DNA of 64,000 bases from Dryas octopetala (taxonomy: Eukaryota; Streptophyta; Magnoliopsida; Rosales; Rosaceae): assembly GCA_963921425.1 (NCBI GenBank), contig OY992840.1:7876501-7940500 (forward strand), read 5' to 3'. Position numbers and translations under genes: made by a program. The notes below the pieces were generated by a model that made no database searches, had not been told where the DNA came from, and saw only the letters and a program-made list of their open reading frames with translations. Below, piece by piece: positions 35,406 through 50,720 of the stretch; within the stretch, counting starts at the first letter, position 1; every line of letters begins with the position of its first letter.

Positions 35406-38400
35406 ATGAGAACTCAAGAGACACTCTTCTTATGAATTAATTACGTACTATAGGTTGCATGTTATGCATCCTATTTAATTTCTAGTGGTCCTATTTAATT
35501 TCTAGTGCACCGATTAATTTTATTTAACAACAAGGTAACTATCAGTTGCATTGCAAAAGCGGCTGCTAGCTGGCTTATTTTGAAATATGGTCAATTGTCA
35601 TTTTATTTCTTACTTTTTGTCTTTGTCTTTTCTCATCTCTCTCTCTCTTGCTATGTCTCTCTTCATCATTTTCTTGTTCTTCTTCTTTGCAGATCTGGAA
35701 TTTTTTTTTTTTTTTGTCAAAAGATTTGGAACTCAGATTTAAAAAAATATTGAAATTATGAACTGAAACTGTGAACTGAAATTGGAAACTGAAACTACGA
35801 CTTTATAAGAGTGTTCTATATAACTGAAACAACAAGTGAAAATTAAAACTGCGGTGAAAATTAAAACTGCAAGTGAAAATTGAAAGTTTTTACTATTAAA
35901 TTTGTTTACATAGTACTGAAGCTATTTTGGGTTGTATGTGGGTTTATGTTACCTGAAAATTAAATTTGTGATTCTAGATGAGTTGATGTTACTTAAAAAT
36001 TAAATTTGTGATTGTTAATGGATTAATGTTAGCTTAAAATTAAATTTGTGAGATTGAGTGTTTTAAATTAACTTTTTGGAGTGTGAGCACATTAAAATTA
36101 ATGCACTCAATTCTCATTCTATCAAGGAAAAAAAAAAAAAAAAGCCAATTCACGTTGTCAGAGTGATAGACATAATATATGACTTTTTAAAATTTAAATA
36201 ATGTAACGGTAGTATAAACGTCAAAAAATTAATTTAAAATTAAACATGTGATGAGTATGTGCTCGTACGATGTGATTGTGGGAGGACGCGAACCTTTCTC
36301 AAAAAAATGCCAATATTCTATTGAGAATTTGAGAATAAGTCAATTGAGGGCAAATCAGTGAAGCTGTTAAGTTTGAACAGTTAAGGGCAAAGAAAACAGA
36401 AAGAAAACTCCAAGAAAAATGGAAGCATGCAAAGACAATTCGGTTGCAAATTACAACCACATGTTTAATTTTCCACCCAAATGACAAGAGCCTCCCATCT
36501 AATATAATATATTCTTTATCCTAACACGCTAAACCGACCAAGACCAAGACCAAGAAAATTTGTAATTTCTGAGATATTTTGTGATCCACACAAAAATTTT
36601 AACTCTATTTGTGGGGTTTCCTACATTGTAGGAAACAAAACCACTCAATGCTTATCCCACCAAAACATAGCTACTATGTTTTTTCCTTTTCACAGCTATG
36701 CATGTATGTTTTCTTTCTTTATTCATTATTTATTTAACAAAATTGTTATTTTCAGAACTAAAAATGTTGTGGTCTGAGTAAACACACGCTCCAAGAAAAA
36801 TAAACACACGCTCCAAATAGAAGAAGAAAAATAAAATACTTATGTATTCTAGCAATTACATATCAGTTTTTTGAAGCATAGGAGTCATTCTGAAAATCTA
36901 TAATGCACTATACGTACTAAAGATTGATTCACATATTTGGTATAACATAAAATAGAACGAAATTCAACTCACTTGGAAAGTTCTAAGAACAAAGGTCAAG
37001 AAAACAATGGATCAAATTTAAGATAATAAATACAAGAGATAATTAGGTTTAGATTCTTTTAAAAAATAATTTTTAGATAGAGACCGAGAATATTTTAAAA
37101 TTTATAAAAAAATCATTTTAATTCATAATAATTTATAAGAAAATTATTTTAATTCATAATAAAGTCCTTTTAATTTATAATAAAATTTTTTTAATTCATA
37201 ATAAAGTCATTCCTCGATTTAAAGGATATTTCCCCTATTTAAAGGGTATTTCCTCTCCTAGGGTGTAGAGTGGACTTTGTAGATGCTGCATGTTAAGTTT
37301 TAACTCCGAAATTTTGGGCGGAAACTTAACTTAAAGCCGTAAAAAAAAAAAATAATAATAAAAATAATAAAAAAAAGACTTAATTAAAAACCCTAAATCA
37401 CTACCGATCTTAATCTAAGAAAGACTTATAAAATGGACTGGACTCTAAGTTTCTCTAAATACAATTTGTCTAATCATAATAACCAATTTTAGATTTCAGT
37501 ATATAGTTATATGTTGGAATTAATTGCTTGCCCGACAAGTACTCTATTAATTGTGGTCCATATAACAATCTAGATCTAATAAGGATTATTATTGATATAG
37601 TCATAATAATAAAAGGATTTGGATTAATTTCCTAGTCTATCTATACTATGATGGACGATAGAGATTAAAGAGATTATAATGGGAAATTTGGTCCTCTCTC
37701 TATAAATATGTAGGCTTATTCCATCTTAAACCTACACATACAAAAAATTACACTTTATGTAACCGATTTATAGGAAAAGGGAGAAACACGAATTTCAGTT
37801 CTCAGGATTTGAGAACAATTCCCGTTAATCATTATTCTGCATTTAAATACCGAGTCTCATAGATCAAGGTATATATTTATTATTATGGACAAAAAAATGT
37901 ATATATTTATTATTAATTGAATTTCTGCCTTAAGTAATTGTGAGAATTATGAAGTTCTAGATCTTGAATTTATGAATTGAGTGTAATGATCTACTCAATA
38001 TAAAATTTACATTATATACCATATCATATGCTGCCATAATTTCTCTGAGTTTATGGCCATTCAAACAAAAGCTTCAATCATCACTTGACACGGTTTTGAA
38101 GATAAATGAAAATACTTAGATTAAAATTTGAAATATGACAGTTGCATGGCAACATTTTGGTTAGCAATATCAGAAGGGTATGCATCAGGCTATCAGCTCA
38201 AGATATTTCATAGTGTTACACAACTTAAAAGATCCCATTCAAAATATCCAAACCATGTTATGACAAATATACCCCTAAAAATCCATTCCTAATAAGTCAA
38301 GGAAAATGCTGAGTTGGAAGAGTTTGGAATTCGAGTCCTTTGCTTATATTATTTGTTGATATTGTACTTATATAAATCCTATTTCTAGTTGGAGGCAGCA

Positions 38401-38618
38401 TCTACATGCTGAGAAATATAAAAGAAACAAATTGAATCACTAAATTGGTGAAGACATCAATAAGCTTCTTTTATTAAGTAATTTAAAAATTGTCTGAGGG
38501 ACCTTAAAAATTGAAATTTTCTGTCAGAGATTCAAATATTTTGCGCGCAGATTGATGAGAATGGAAAAGGTGTAAGTGTGTAACCACGTCTACAGCGAAA
38601 GTGACTTTGAAAAAGTGA
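35406..38618. other. Intergenic region with two minisatellites and a possible solo LTR
   Basis: No host gene is seen. About 35936-36056 carries three copies of a unit around TTACTTAAAAATTAAATTTG. About 35757-35885 repeats AACTGAAA and GTGAAAATTAAAACTGC words. About 37095-37215 has four copies of TTTTAATTCATAATAAAGTC. A TGTTGGAATTAATTGC word at 37513, with CTCTATAAATATGTAGG downstream (about 37700), resembles the start and TATA of an LTR, but no end or duplication was found. Confidence 0.45.
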
Positions 38619-38624
38619 GCCGAC
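38619..38624 (+). promoter_or_regulatory. Possible CRT/DRE (GCCGAC) in BAM3 promoter
   Basis: GCCGAC, the core bound by CBF/DREB1 factors, lies about 95 bp upstream of the TATA box; an ACGT core (CCACGTC) is at about 38584. BAM3 is cold-induced in Arabidopsis, so the site is plausible. A six-base match alone is weak evidence. Confidence 0.3.
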
Positions 38625-38718
38625 TAATTTTGATCTTTTTCACTTTTTCACTTGTAAACTAGAGCCCACCAACATTGTCTCCTTCAACAACGGACAACCC
38701 TCAAGTGGGAATTTCTTT

Positions 38719-38727
38719 TATAAATAG
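38719..38727 (+). promoter_or_regulatory. TATA box of BAM3 gene
   Basis: TATAAATAG, 68 bp upstream of the ATG at 38795. It predicts a short leader of about 40 nt. Confidence 0.75.
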
Positions 38728-38794
38728 ACACACAACACACAACTCCTTAATTCATACATTCTCACTTTTCTTCCCTTCAACAGAGAGAGATTAA

Positions 38795-41168
<2,374 letters not shown>

Positions 41169-41256
41169 AGAATTAGAAATTGTGTATGTGCATCTTCATG
41201 TACAAACAGTGTATAGTTTAAGCACTGTAATATAGGAAGAGAAGAGAAAAAGAAAA

Positions 41257-41294
<38 letters not shown>

Positions 41295-43751
41295 ATTATA
41301 TGCAGAAACCATGATTGGCATCAGATACTGAGATCTAAGATGTTTCAGAAAAATAAAAGTTCCCTGTATATGTCTCCATTACATTTGATGTTCATTCAAT
41401 CCAGGTATTCATCAATTTAGTTTGGATGACTCTTGGAAATGGTTCTGTCCAGTGTGTTAAGTAGTATAGCATCCAGTGTATTAATAAAAGTATCTCAAAA
41501 TTTCAAATAATATTCTCATTAATTTCTATGTTCTGTGCTTTATTGTCTCAATAAACTCTGCACCTTCTTCACTTTTCATGACTGTTATTAGTTTGCCTTT
41601 TTAGGGTTCATTACCCTCCTTGATTTTATTTTTTGAATCTCGGACAATTACTTCCTACTCAGACTTATTTTCATTTTCAACTTGGGTAAAGCACTTGGCT
41701 TTCCAGATTTTTGCTTCTAATTTTATTGTGTTTGGCATTTGCTATTTGCCCATACCATTAGCTTCCCTTTGAAATTTTCAGAGGAAGATGTTTTTCGTCT
41801 TCTCCAATCATTTGCGTTTCTCCATAGACACTCTGATGGTTACACCCATCACAATATCAAACCTGCTTGACACCAAATGTAGGAAATAAAAGCCTCATAC
41901 TACTACTTGCTAGAAATGAAAGACTCATACGAGTGCTCTAGTATACCAAACATTAGAAATAGGGCTCTCTCTATATATAAACTAAATAGTAATTATAACG
42001 TATATCAGATCAGAAAATTTCAGGCTTGGTCTGGAGCTGGGTTTGCATATGTTAGACTCTCCACCCCTTTACTGTTAAGTCTATTGAAGGAAGACTAAAC
42101 TGGGGTTGCCTGGCCTAGATAGTTTGCTACAAGTTCTTTTGGACCTTTCCCCCCATCTAACCAAGAAAATGTTAAAATTTGTAGCTGTGGATTATGCTTC
42201 ACTTGATAGTTTCGTTTGCTGCAGTCTAACTAGCCTCATTAACTTGATGCTAGGCCAAAGAGTATGTCAACACCAACAACAGTACCTAAATTAATTCATC
42301 TAGAAAAATCAACTTTTAACAACCATCTCACAACAGAAATATGTATCTTCAAAGTGAGTCAGCATACAAAGGTTTGAAAGTTATCATCTAAACTCTACAA
42401 GAAGGCACAATCCGCAGTCAAGGATAATGCAAGATGACTTGAAGACACCACCAAATATGACCTAGGGAATGTTTTCAATGAAGGCCTGAAGACATATTTC
42501 TTTTCGGAATCTTTAAGGAATCTGGAAGTGGTTTCCTCACTGCCCACTTGATGCCATCAACCTTGACCTAAACACCTGAATATGTCACAATCTAAATAAG
42601 AAATCCTTAGTTGATACGTGATTCAAGATTTAAACTTGAGTTTCAGAAAAACATTAATTCATGTTCTGAATGAACGGTTCATCCAGATATTTTCTCTTGC
42701 AAATCAACCATATCTATATGATATAAGAACAATAAAAGACCAGTTAATATGTACTCAAGAAAGGAGGACAAGAACATACTCATAAAAAGGGGACATGAAC
42801 AGGAAGACCATCTACTATCACAGGTTTGAACACTATTCTAAAGAGGAGGAAGAGGAATATTAGAGAAAGATGCGGTTAAACGAAAGGTAGCGGTGCATCG
42901 TTCTCCTGAATGATGATTCCAAGAAGGAAATAAGCTAAAAAAACTAGTTCAAGCAAATCTTTATCAGCTATTCTTCTCTAGGCCGCAGCATTGAGATTTT
43001 ATGAAAGTCCTTTGCTGTTGGCATTCCATCAGCATTACTTTAAACCAAACTGATTACCTCGATGTATGACCCAATAGCAAACCTTAACATAGTTTTCACA
43101 AGGGTTCTAGTTTCATCATTAAAGTACCCCAAAAGGAATAGATTTTTTTTCTTTACTTATTTCACTTATGATCTTCATGCTACCCCACACACGAAATTCA
43201 CAAGGAAGATAGAATTAATATTAATATGTATGTATATATATATATAGAACATTAAATAAAATAATCTTTACCCTGACAAACATCTTTTTGTTTTTAATTG
43301 GGTCAGTCATCACAATCTTTAGCATCATAAAAAGAAAAGCAACTCAGATAAAGAAAAACAGGGAAACCATAGCCCTCTGTGACCAGAGGGCTTTTCATTT
43401 GATATAGTGTAACTTTCTTTCTTCTTTAATTAAGACATTATGTAGCTATTACAAATGGGAATTCCATTCTCTCCCTCACTCTAAAATCAATTACAATGGT
43501 AAGTCACCACACCAAAATTCATGACATCTCGAAAATTAGGGACTAGTAAGTAATCACCCATTACTTCAAAATTAATGGGTTAACTTACAATCACTAGCAA
43601 CTAATAATGCAACACTTTTAATGGTTCATTGATTTTACAATCACTTGCAACAATAGCACAAATTGAAACCCAACACGAGCATAGCCAATTAGAATGCTTA
43701 ATAAAACATAATAATGGGAAGTGAGAGAGAATAAAGGTACCCCCAATGAAT
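41169..43751. other. Intergenic region downstream of BAM3
   Basis: It starts with the BAM3 3' UTR, which contains a (GA)n run at 41262-41291. The rest is AT-rich with no coding frame I recognise. The right part is probably the 3' UTR of the minus-strand small gene. CCCTCTGTGACCAGAGGG at about 43374 is a perfect short hairpin. Confidence 0.5.
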
Positions 43752-44063
43752 TCAAGAATGAGGTGGTGGTGGTGGATCGGAGTTGGGATTTTGGCGGCGA
43801 AGCTCTTCGATCACGCCTCCGAGCTCTTTGCGAGCAGATTCTCTTCCGAACATGAACCCGTACCTGAGAATAAGAAATTGGGTAATGAATGATTGGAGAA
43901 GATTGGAGATACTAAAAGAAAAAATGCAGGGAACCTAATTACTGAGGAAGTGAGAGGAAGTAAAGAGGAAGAAAGTGAAGAAAAGAGGAAGGTACCAGCC
44001 CGAAACGGCAGAGAAGACTGTTGCAGTGACAATTGTATGTAGGAGTGTGAAGGTTTTCTCCAT
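43752..44063 (-). CDS. Small conserved-looking membrane protein, 59 aa
   Basis: Two exons on the minus strand: 43996-44063 (ATG at 44063) and 43752-43863 (stop TGA). They join in phase across a GT/AG intron with acceptor TTCTCAG. The product begins MEKTFTLLHTIVTATVFSAV, a hydrophobic helix at about residues 6-24, then GWYGFMFGRESARKELG, then an acidic/basic helix (IEELRR) and a Pro-run tail before the stop. It resembles small uncharacterised plant proteins with a single membrane helix and a GRESARKE motif, recalled from memory and not searched. No function is known to me. Confidence 0.65.
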
Positions 44064-45399
44064 TTTCATGTATTGGGGGTTTTGGAAAGAAAACTAATGA
44101 TATTTGAGAAAGAGTCTAGTAAAAGGCCAAATTTCAAAACCAGTCCTTCTAGATTTGACTAGATGTCAACGACTACCCTTCTTAAGAGGGATCTCTTTTT
44201 TATAAGAAACAAAAAGGATAGTATAGTTGGGGACAAGTGGACAACCTGTTGTGTGATTTAATTATGGGAACTAAGTTTTAAGTCCCTATTTAAGAATTAT
44301 TTTTACAAAAAATCAATCAAATAGATTTCGATTATTTAATTATCAACATAATCATTTCAAATGTTATCGGAAAAACTGTATTCATTTATTAATTTAATTA
44401 TAATTTTCAATTTAATTGAAGTTTTGTAAGAATGATTCTTGAATGATGACTTTCAAATATACGGTTCGGATTCTTTGATTGCATTGAGGGTTCTCTTTTA
44501 AATCTTATTAAAAGCAATCCTTTTTTATAAATTTATCTAGATTTCCACTAAAATTATTCTAGTGTTAATTCTCTTATTTTAGAGTAAATGATACGTAAAT
44601 TTAAATGAGAAGATACATGCACCAAATTGTCTATAACAAAATAACTAGTTCTACCTTTAAGAGTATGGATGTTTGAGGCCATTGATATGTAACACTCACA
44701 AAGTTATACAAGCGTTCGTTCGTTCAAAAGTGTAATATTTGAGCGTTTAACTTAAAAATGGATCAAATCAAAAGAAGTTTGAAATGTGGGTTTTTTTACC
44801 ATTGTAAAGATTGGAACAAGTTTTTTAACATTTGATATTAATTGTAGTCTTTAGTTGTTAACGTTTGCAATCCTATGAAAATTTTAGAAATGATTTGTAT
44901 ATCAGCCCCCAGTTAAGACATTTTTAGATTCTTGACCCTCCAAAAAAGATTTATGGCTCCGCCAGCCTGTTGTTCGACTTGATTTCCATTAAGGTCTTTG
45001 TAATTTGGTCAATCCGACTTCTAGTTAAACCTCTATACACCACTTAAAATGACTTAAATGTCCCCTCACACAAAACAACAGGAGCCTTATAGTGTGGGAG
45101 GTTTGTGATATAAAATGTCTATGCTTTCTCTTTCACACAACTATGATGCTTGTTTGTCTTATGAATTCTGTATAATGGACTACATGGGATATGTGTATCT
45201 CAAGAATGAGCATCCACCCCCTTAAAAACAAGGCTGGTCTGGCTCTGAATGCCATTTCCATGCATATTCTGAAAATATCACATTGCCAAATCCCCAAATC
45301 ATTTCATGCTATTCCTCTGAGCAGCTATATGTTGTAGTCCTGTTTTTTGAGATTGTATCATGTCAATGTCACCTTTCTTTCTCTGGGAAAAGAATTGAA
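44064..45399. other. Intergenic region with MITE copy 5
   Basis: No gene is seen. A partial copy of the foldback MITE family is at 44255-44515; the rest is AT-rich. Confidence 0.5.
44255..44515. mobile_element. Foldback MITE, copy 5 (left end lost)
   Basis: The right arm is clear (GAATGATTCTTGAATGATGA, then ACGGTTCGGATT and TTGATTGCATTGAGGG). The left arm keeps only the inner part (TTTTTACAAAAAATCAATCA). Confidence 0.5.
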
Positions 45400-45790
45400 T
45401 TGTATAACATATACCTTGTTGCATATAGACTTCTGGGCCTACCTTGACCTCTCAAACAACCTTTTTTATTTGGAGATCTTCCAGATTACTTTAGGGACTG
45501 CCACAAAATAATGATTCTGAATTTGGCTAAGCTGATGATAGACTCTATGGGCTCTCAGAGTTTGCTAATGACATTGGATCATCCAAGCAACAATAGTTTT
45601 CCTGGAGAATTCTCTTCATCCTTAAAGCAATGCAAAATCTTTGATTTCATAGACCTTGGATAGGCCAAACCTGGCTTGTCATATCCAATCATTCTCAGTC
45701 TTCAATTGAATAAGATCTATTCTCAGTTTTCTCAAAATTATTTTTTCTGAACCATATATTAATTGGCCACAGAGTTTGCTGTACATAATA
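45400..45790 (+). pseudogene. Leucine-rich-repeat receptor-like pseudogene fragment
   Basis: Plus-strand frames give typical plant LRR text broken by stops and at least one frame change: YLDLSNNLF, then (other frame) GDLPDYFRDCHKIMILNLAK, SQSLLMTLDHPSNNSFPGEF, SSSLKQCKIFDFIDLG followed by a stop, then ILSLQLNKIYSQFSQ and a second stop. This matches the LxLSNNxxSGxxPxxL pattern of receptor-like proteins. No intact start, kinase or membrane helix is near. It is a dead fragment. Confidence 0.75.
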
Positions 45791-46356
45791 TAAGCACACC
45801 TGCACCCTGCACTGATGTGATGAAATCAAACTATCCTTAGCTTAGTGAGGGAGATTTCATGATTATCAAATTAGTAACTAAAGAAAACATCAATCCATTA
45901 CTTTTTCACATACAAGAATGATTCCTAGGAGAAAAGGGAAAGAGAGACAGGAAAAAGGACAAATCTCACAAGAATGCTACCACAGTGCACATCTCTGTTT
46001 AAAAGGAGAAAAAGACAGAAAAGGTTAAGCATGGAGCTTTACAGCCATTGCACTGACTAGTATATTGAGTCTTCCCCTAATTCACTGCCTCTGCCTCCTT
46101 CCATTCTAGAATTTTACAATAGAAAAAGCAAAGGTTTCCTCGAATTCTTTTATAGCAATGTGCTTCAGGACCTCTCTAATCTACATAGTTCCCGGATTCG
46201 ATAGCAGGTTTGGATTAACTCTTGCCTGTTTCTATTAATACTTGCTTAATATTATCCAACCATTTGAACCTGCTGAAAATTTTTAAACATAACTTAGCCA
46301 CAGCAGACAGTATTTTTATGCTCTTTTTTTTATCACAAGCTTCTCGTATATCAAGT

Positions 46357-49300
46357 CTACTTGGATTTCCGCTTAGCCAGTGGAGACCTAAATGCCTCAA
46401 AATTGCTATTTACAGAACTGGTTCCCCCTTCCGAATCTTGTAGAGCTTGCTTCAAGATCTCTACCACATGACTCATTGTTGGCCGGTCTTTTGCATTCTT
46501 GTTCAGGCAGCTATCTGCCAACTTGGCAATTTTCCGAGCTGCAGTAAGAGAATACTGGTTTCTCAGCAGTGGATCTATCATCATGCTGAGCCTTTTACTG
46601 TCAGCAGGGAACTGTTTAACCCATTCAAGAAGCTTCTGTTCTGCTATTGGGCGGTTTCTTTCTAAGACACGCCTGCCCGCGAGGATCTCATACAGCACCA
46701 CTCCAAAACTCCATAAATCACTTTGGATTGTGAGATGGCCTGTTTCAATGTATTCTGGGGCAGCATATCCGTAAGTCCCTACCACCTGAAAACAGAAACA
46801 AATACAATATGCATAAGTGATATTGTGAAATAGCAACAGACAACTGAAAATGTGAATAACTAGTCCCATGCTTCTTCTCAATAATGCACTTCAAAGAAGA
46901 TTGTGGCCACCCTTCAAATGGGGACCTCAAGTGCATTTCATGGTCAAGAGTTTAGGACCAATTCAATGAAATCTTTTAAGTAAACATAAAGAACTTATCA
47001 AAATGTCTTGGAAAAAAAATGTGACATTACTTGGTCCCCTAGAGAAAGAGGAGTCAAGCCCTCCTTGAAAACATCCTTTTAGTTCATAAAAGTGCTGAAA
47101 CAAGTGAAATACTCTTAAGAATGGCTCAACTGATGCTCTGCATCAAGTGTTTAACACCAAGAAGTTAGCTGAGACAGCTAACTTGGATAGAACTAGGGAT
47201 GATTTTACATAATATGTCTTACAAAAGTCGCAGCCTATAAAGATGCCACTCAATATGTGGCTGGTGTAGCATGTCCCAGAAGTCAGAATTTTACAGAACA
47301 CAACAAATTATCTCAGATCTACTTACCGCTGTTGATACATGAGTACGGTCACCCTGTGGCCCTTCTCTAGCAAGTCCAAAGTCTGAGAGCTTTGGCTTAA
47401 AGTCCTCATCCAATAGCACGTTTGAGGATTTGAAATCTCGATATATCACCTAATTTCCAAACACCATAAGAAAACATGGTTCAACAAATGCATGCTTAAG
47501 AGTTTTTGTCTTCAAACAAATAAAAAATTATCAAGGCCAGTAAGTGTATCATCAGTAAATAAACTCAGCAATTTTCGGAAATTAATTGTCAGAAGTATAA
47601 TTAGAAGATGAGAATTAATCATTTATTCTTTCAAAGTACAGCTAAACCAAGTCTGTGACTTCAGTAACAATTTAACACCACCATTTATGCAAAGCAAAGG
47701 GCATTTTCTAGTGGTGGGAATTTTTTGAATTCCCTGAATTGACTCAAATTTAACAGCAAAGTTCATACTTCATAATATACTACTCCCAAGTATCATATTT
47801 TTCCAGTTCTGGTAGCTGTCAACTTATGGCAATTACATTAGTAGCACATACAGTTTAAGTTCAAATCCTCCACAATTTAAACAGACCACTTAGCTAAAAT
47901 GCTCAGATACATTTCATAAATAAATACCAAAATCCTCTAAATGACAAAAATACCTTAACCGGATCATGTTATTAGTGTCCATTGGTCAAATTAAAATAGC
48001 CATAAAGCAAGTAGACATAGAGGAGTCATATGTTCAGATGAGATGATAGTTTTAAATCACAAACAAATTGACAAGCAGTAGCATGGTCAACTCAGGAATA
48101 ATGAACAGAAAGAGATATGCACCTGGACTTCCAGTCCCTCATGTAAATAAGCCAATCCTTGAGCAGCACCAAGCATTATCTGTAACCTTGTCGTCCAGGG
48201 CAGCGTGAGCAAAGCCCTGTTGAAAAGATGATCTTCTAAGCTTCTATTAGGCATAAATTCGTACACCAGTAACCGTTGGATCCCTCTTTCTCCATCTACA
48301 GAACAATATCCTATAAGTTTTACTAAATTTGGGTGATTTACAACACTGAGAAATTGAACTTCCGCAAGCCATTCTTTATGACCCTATATGAGAAAAGCAA
48401 ATAACCATAAGCTTGGCAACCAAAAAGATCAAAAGCAAGATGTAAAAGACATTTAAATATATAATGGCAGCAAACTGTGTGTTCTGAAAAGGATATCTAA
48501 TTAATCTTAAACATCATTAAAAAAATATGTGCGAATCTCAGAAGGTAAAGATGAATCTATTCTACTCTTTTCAGCAAAATCTTTGTGTCTACCATAACTG
48601 ATAAAAGAGTAATAAGGTGTAACTTTTATACAGACCATTATCTTTTAACTGCTATGTAATTACCTTTAATCAAATATATTAATGGCTAATTAGCTACTAA
48701 TACTCTTTACACAAAATTTGAAAATGTGTTCCAATTCATGTTCTTGAGTGAAAAAAAAAAAAAAAAAAACCTCTTTTTTAATGACTAACAAGATGAAAAA
48801 TATGAGAACTGGTAAGAGCCTTCTCAGACAAAGGGCAACAACACAATATGTTTCCAACAAGCAGAAGCTGATATCAAGGATTTAAACTAGTTTATCTGTC
48901 ATTCATTTAACTAATGCCATTCAAACACTACATGGAACTGAATTCCATTTTGCCTAATTTTAGTATTCAGTTTTCTTTCTGTTTTTGCTAACTTTTGTCG
49001 CTAACAACAGCATCCTTCTCATTGGAAAATGACAATATTCTCTCCATATTCCTATACTTCCAGCACCAGATGGATTCCAAAGTCCTCATTTGTCATATTG
49101 CCTATGTAGGGTCATTAGTGAAGTGTAAATTACAGAACTTCCTGGACTTGATCAAACGAAGACATTCAGCTTTCTTTAAGTTAATCATTATCTCACATTT
49201 ACTCTTTTAACGCCCCACTTACAGTATATTGTCTGATTATTACTGGCTTCCATTTCATTCACAAATAAATATGATTTCTTTTAAATATAATGAAAATCTA

Positions 49301-50068
49301 AGTTGAACTATCAACCTAAATGAACAAGCATATAAAATCCTTAAAGCGAATAAAATCCTTTCTACTAAAAAAATCACATATTCTAATGAAATATTATTAC
49401 TAAAATAGAATAGGTCCACTAATAGAGGTAGAAGTCAAACATGCAGATATAAATAACTATTTTCTAGGATCAATTCAACATCCATAAACCAACCATCATA
49501 ATTCACCATCCAAATATAAAACACCATTCAATGCTGCCATCACAATCATTCAACATCTAACAACACCATCCAACAAAAATAACAAGACTCCCAACCAAGT
49601 AGAAATGGACAAGAATGATAGGAAGAAAAACAGAGAAACACACAAACAAACAAACAAACAATTGGAATGGCAAAATTAAACAGAGAAAGTTAATGAAGAT
49701 ATAAAGATCACCTGTAAGCTATGTTGGTTTAACTTTTTTATGGCAACAACAATTGGACTACCCTGACCAGTTGCAGGCCAAATTGTTCCTTTATACACAC
49801 TCCCAAAACCTCCTTCCCCAAGCTTCAGCAACCTGCTGAAGCCATTTGTTGCTTCCCTGAGCTCTTGGAAAGAGAAAACTCTCAAATTTTGCTCCTTCTC
49901 TTTGTACAATTCTGGTATGCTCCTTGGTGATGGTAAAGAACTTAAAGATTTCGTTGCACGATCCAAAACCGGATTGTTGGATTTGCTTTTGTCTCTTAGC
50001 TCTGGGGCGGATTGTGCTTCTTGCTTCTTGCTCTTGGATTTGCCCTTGAAGGAAAGGAAGCACTTCAT
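46357..50068 (-). CDS. Receptor-like cytoplasmic kinase, RLCK-VII (PBL/PCRK-like), 389 aa
   Basis: Minus-strand exons 49712-50068, 48123-48383, 47327-47449 and 46357-46785 join in phase. Start: ATG at 50068 ([10 protein letters not shown]); an in-frame ATG at 50101 would add 11 residues but MKCF is the usual start in this clade. Residues 1-65 are basic and Ser-rich; there is no Gly2, so no myristoylation, but Cys3 could be acylated. Kinase features: LGEGGFGS (83-90), Lys111 in [13 protein letters not shown] (Asp211; an RD kinase), DFG 229-231, APE 256-258. Family knowledge: these kinases work beneath pattern-recognition receptors in immune signalling. The exact paralogue is not settled. A (CT)n leader (50148-50169) and a TATA-like word (50211-50218) precede the start. 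Confidence 0.93.
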
Positions 50069-50147
50069 TTCTTTATTAGCTCTGTGAAATATAAGTCTCA
50101 AAGACTCAAATGGTATATAGAGGTGATAATGCTAGCTTCACTTCATT

Positions 50148-50169
50148 GAGAGAGAGAGAGAGAGAGAGA
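50148..50169. repeat. CT-rich leader tract of the RLCK gene
   Basis: A GA run on the plus strand, (CT)n in mRNA sense, about 80-100 bp upstream of the kinase ATG. Such tracts are common in plant 5' leaders and can bind BPC/GAGA factors. Confidence 0.7.
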
Positions 50170-50210
50170 TGAAAAGCTACAAGGAAATGCTGAATTAGAT
50201 GGGAATGTAA

Positions 50211-50218
50211 TATATATA
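50211..50218 (-). promoter_or_regulatory. TATA-like box of the RLCK gene
   Basis: TATATATA about 145 bp upstream of the ATG at 50068. The predicted transcript would begin just before the CT leader. Confidence 0.45.
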
Positions 50219-50682
50219 ATAGGCAAAGAAAACCCACAAAGAAAATAAGGGAAACTAGCAGAAAATTGAGGTAAACTAATTGGCCCCAGAAAGCTATGAA
50301 AGGTCAAACAGGGGACAAATGAAAACCCTGATGGAAATAGAAGCAAACAAGCAAAATCTATAGAAAATTATGCAAAACAAGAATAACCCAGTTGGTGATT
50401 GGATACAAGCTGCTAAAAAAGACAAACCCCAGATCGAAGTTGAGGTGAAAAATGGAGTGGACAGGAATTGAAAGAGAAAGTTCTAAGAATGGCCTTAAAG
50501 AAGAAGAAATGGGAAATGTAAGAAAAAAAGAGAAACATTGGATATCTCATTACATATCCTGGTTTTGGAAAATAAATAGTGTCGTGTCTGAAACGACAAT
50601 ATTAAGGAACGAAAGGGACGGAACTAAAACACGGCCAGATTTTTCCTACCTACACAAAGATGAAGACCAACAAATAGTTTGA

Positions 50683-50684
<2 letters not shown>

Positions 50685-50718
<34 letters not shown>
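50685..50718. repeat. (CT)n microsatellite
   Basis: A CT dinucleotide run of about 34 bp, roughly 620 bp upstream of the RLCK start codon. Confidence 0.9.

Positions 50719-50720
<2 letters not shown>

Noticed and set aside
37513-37900. Solo LTR with TGTTGG start and internal TATA
   Set aside because: No CA end or flanking duplication could be placed, so it is mentioned only as a possibility.
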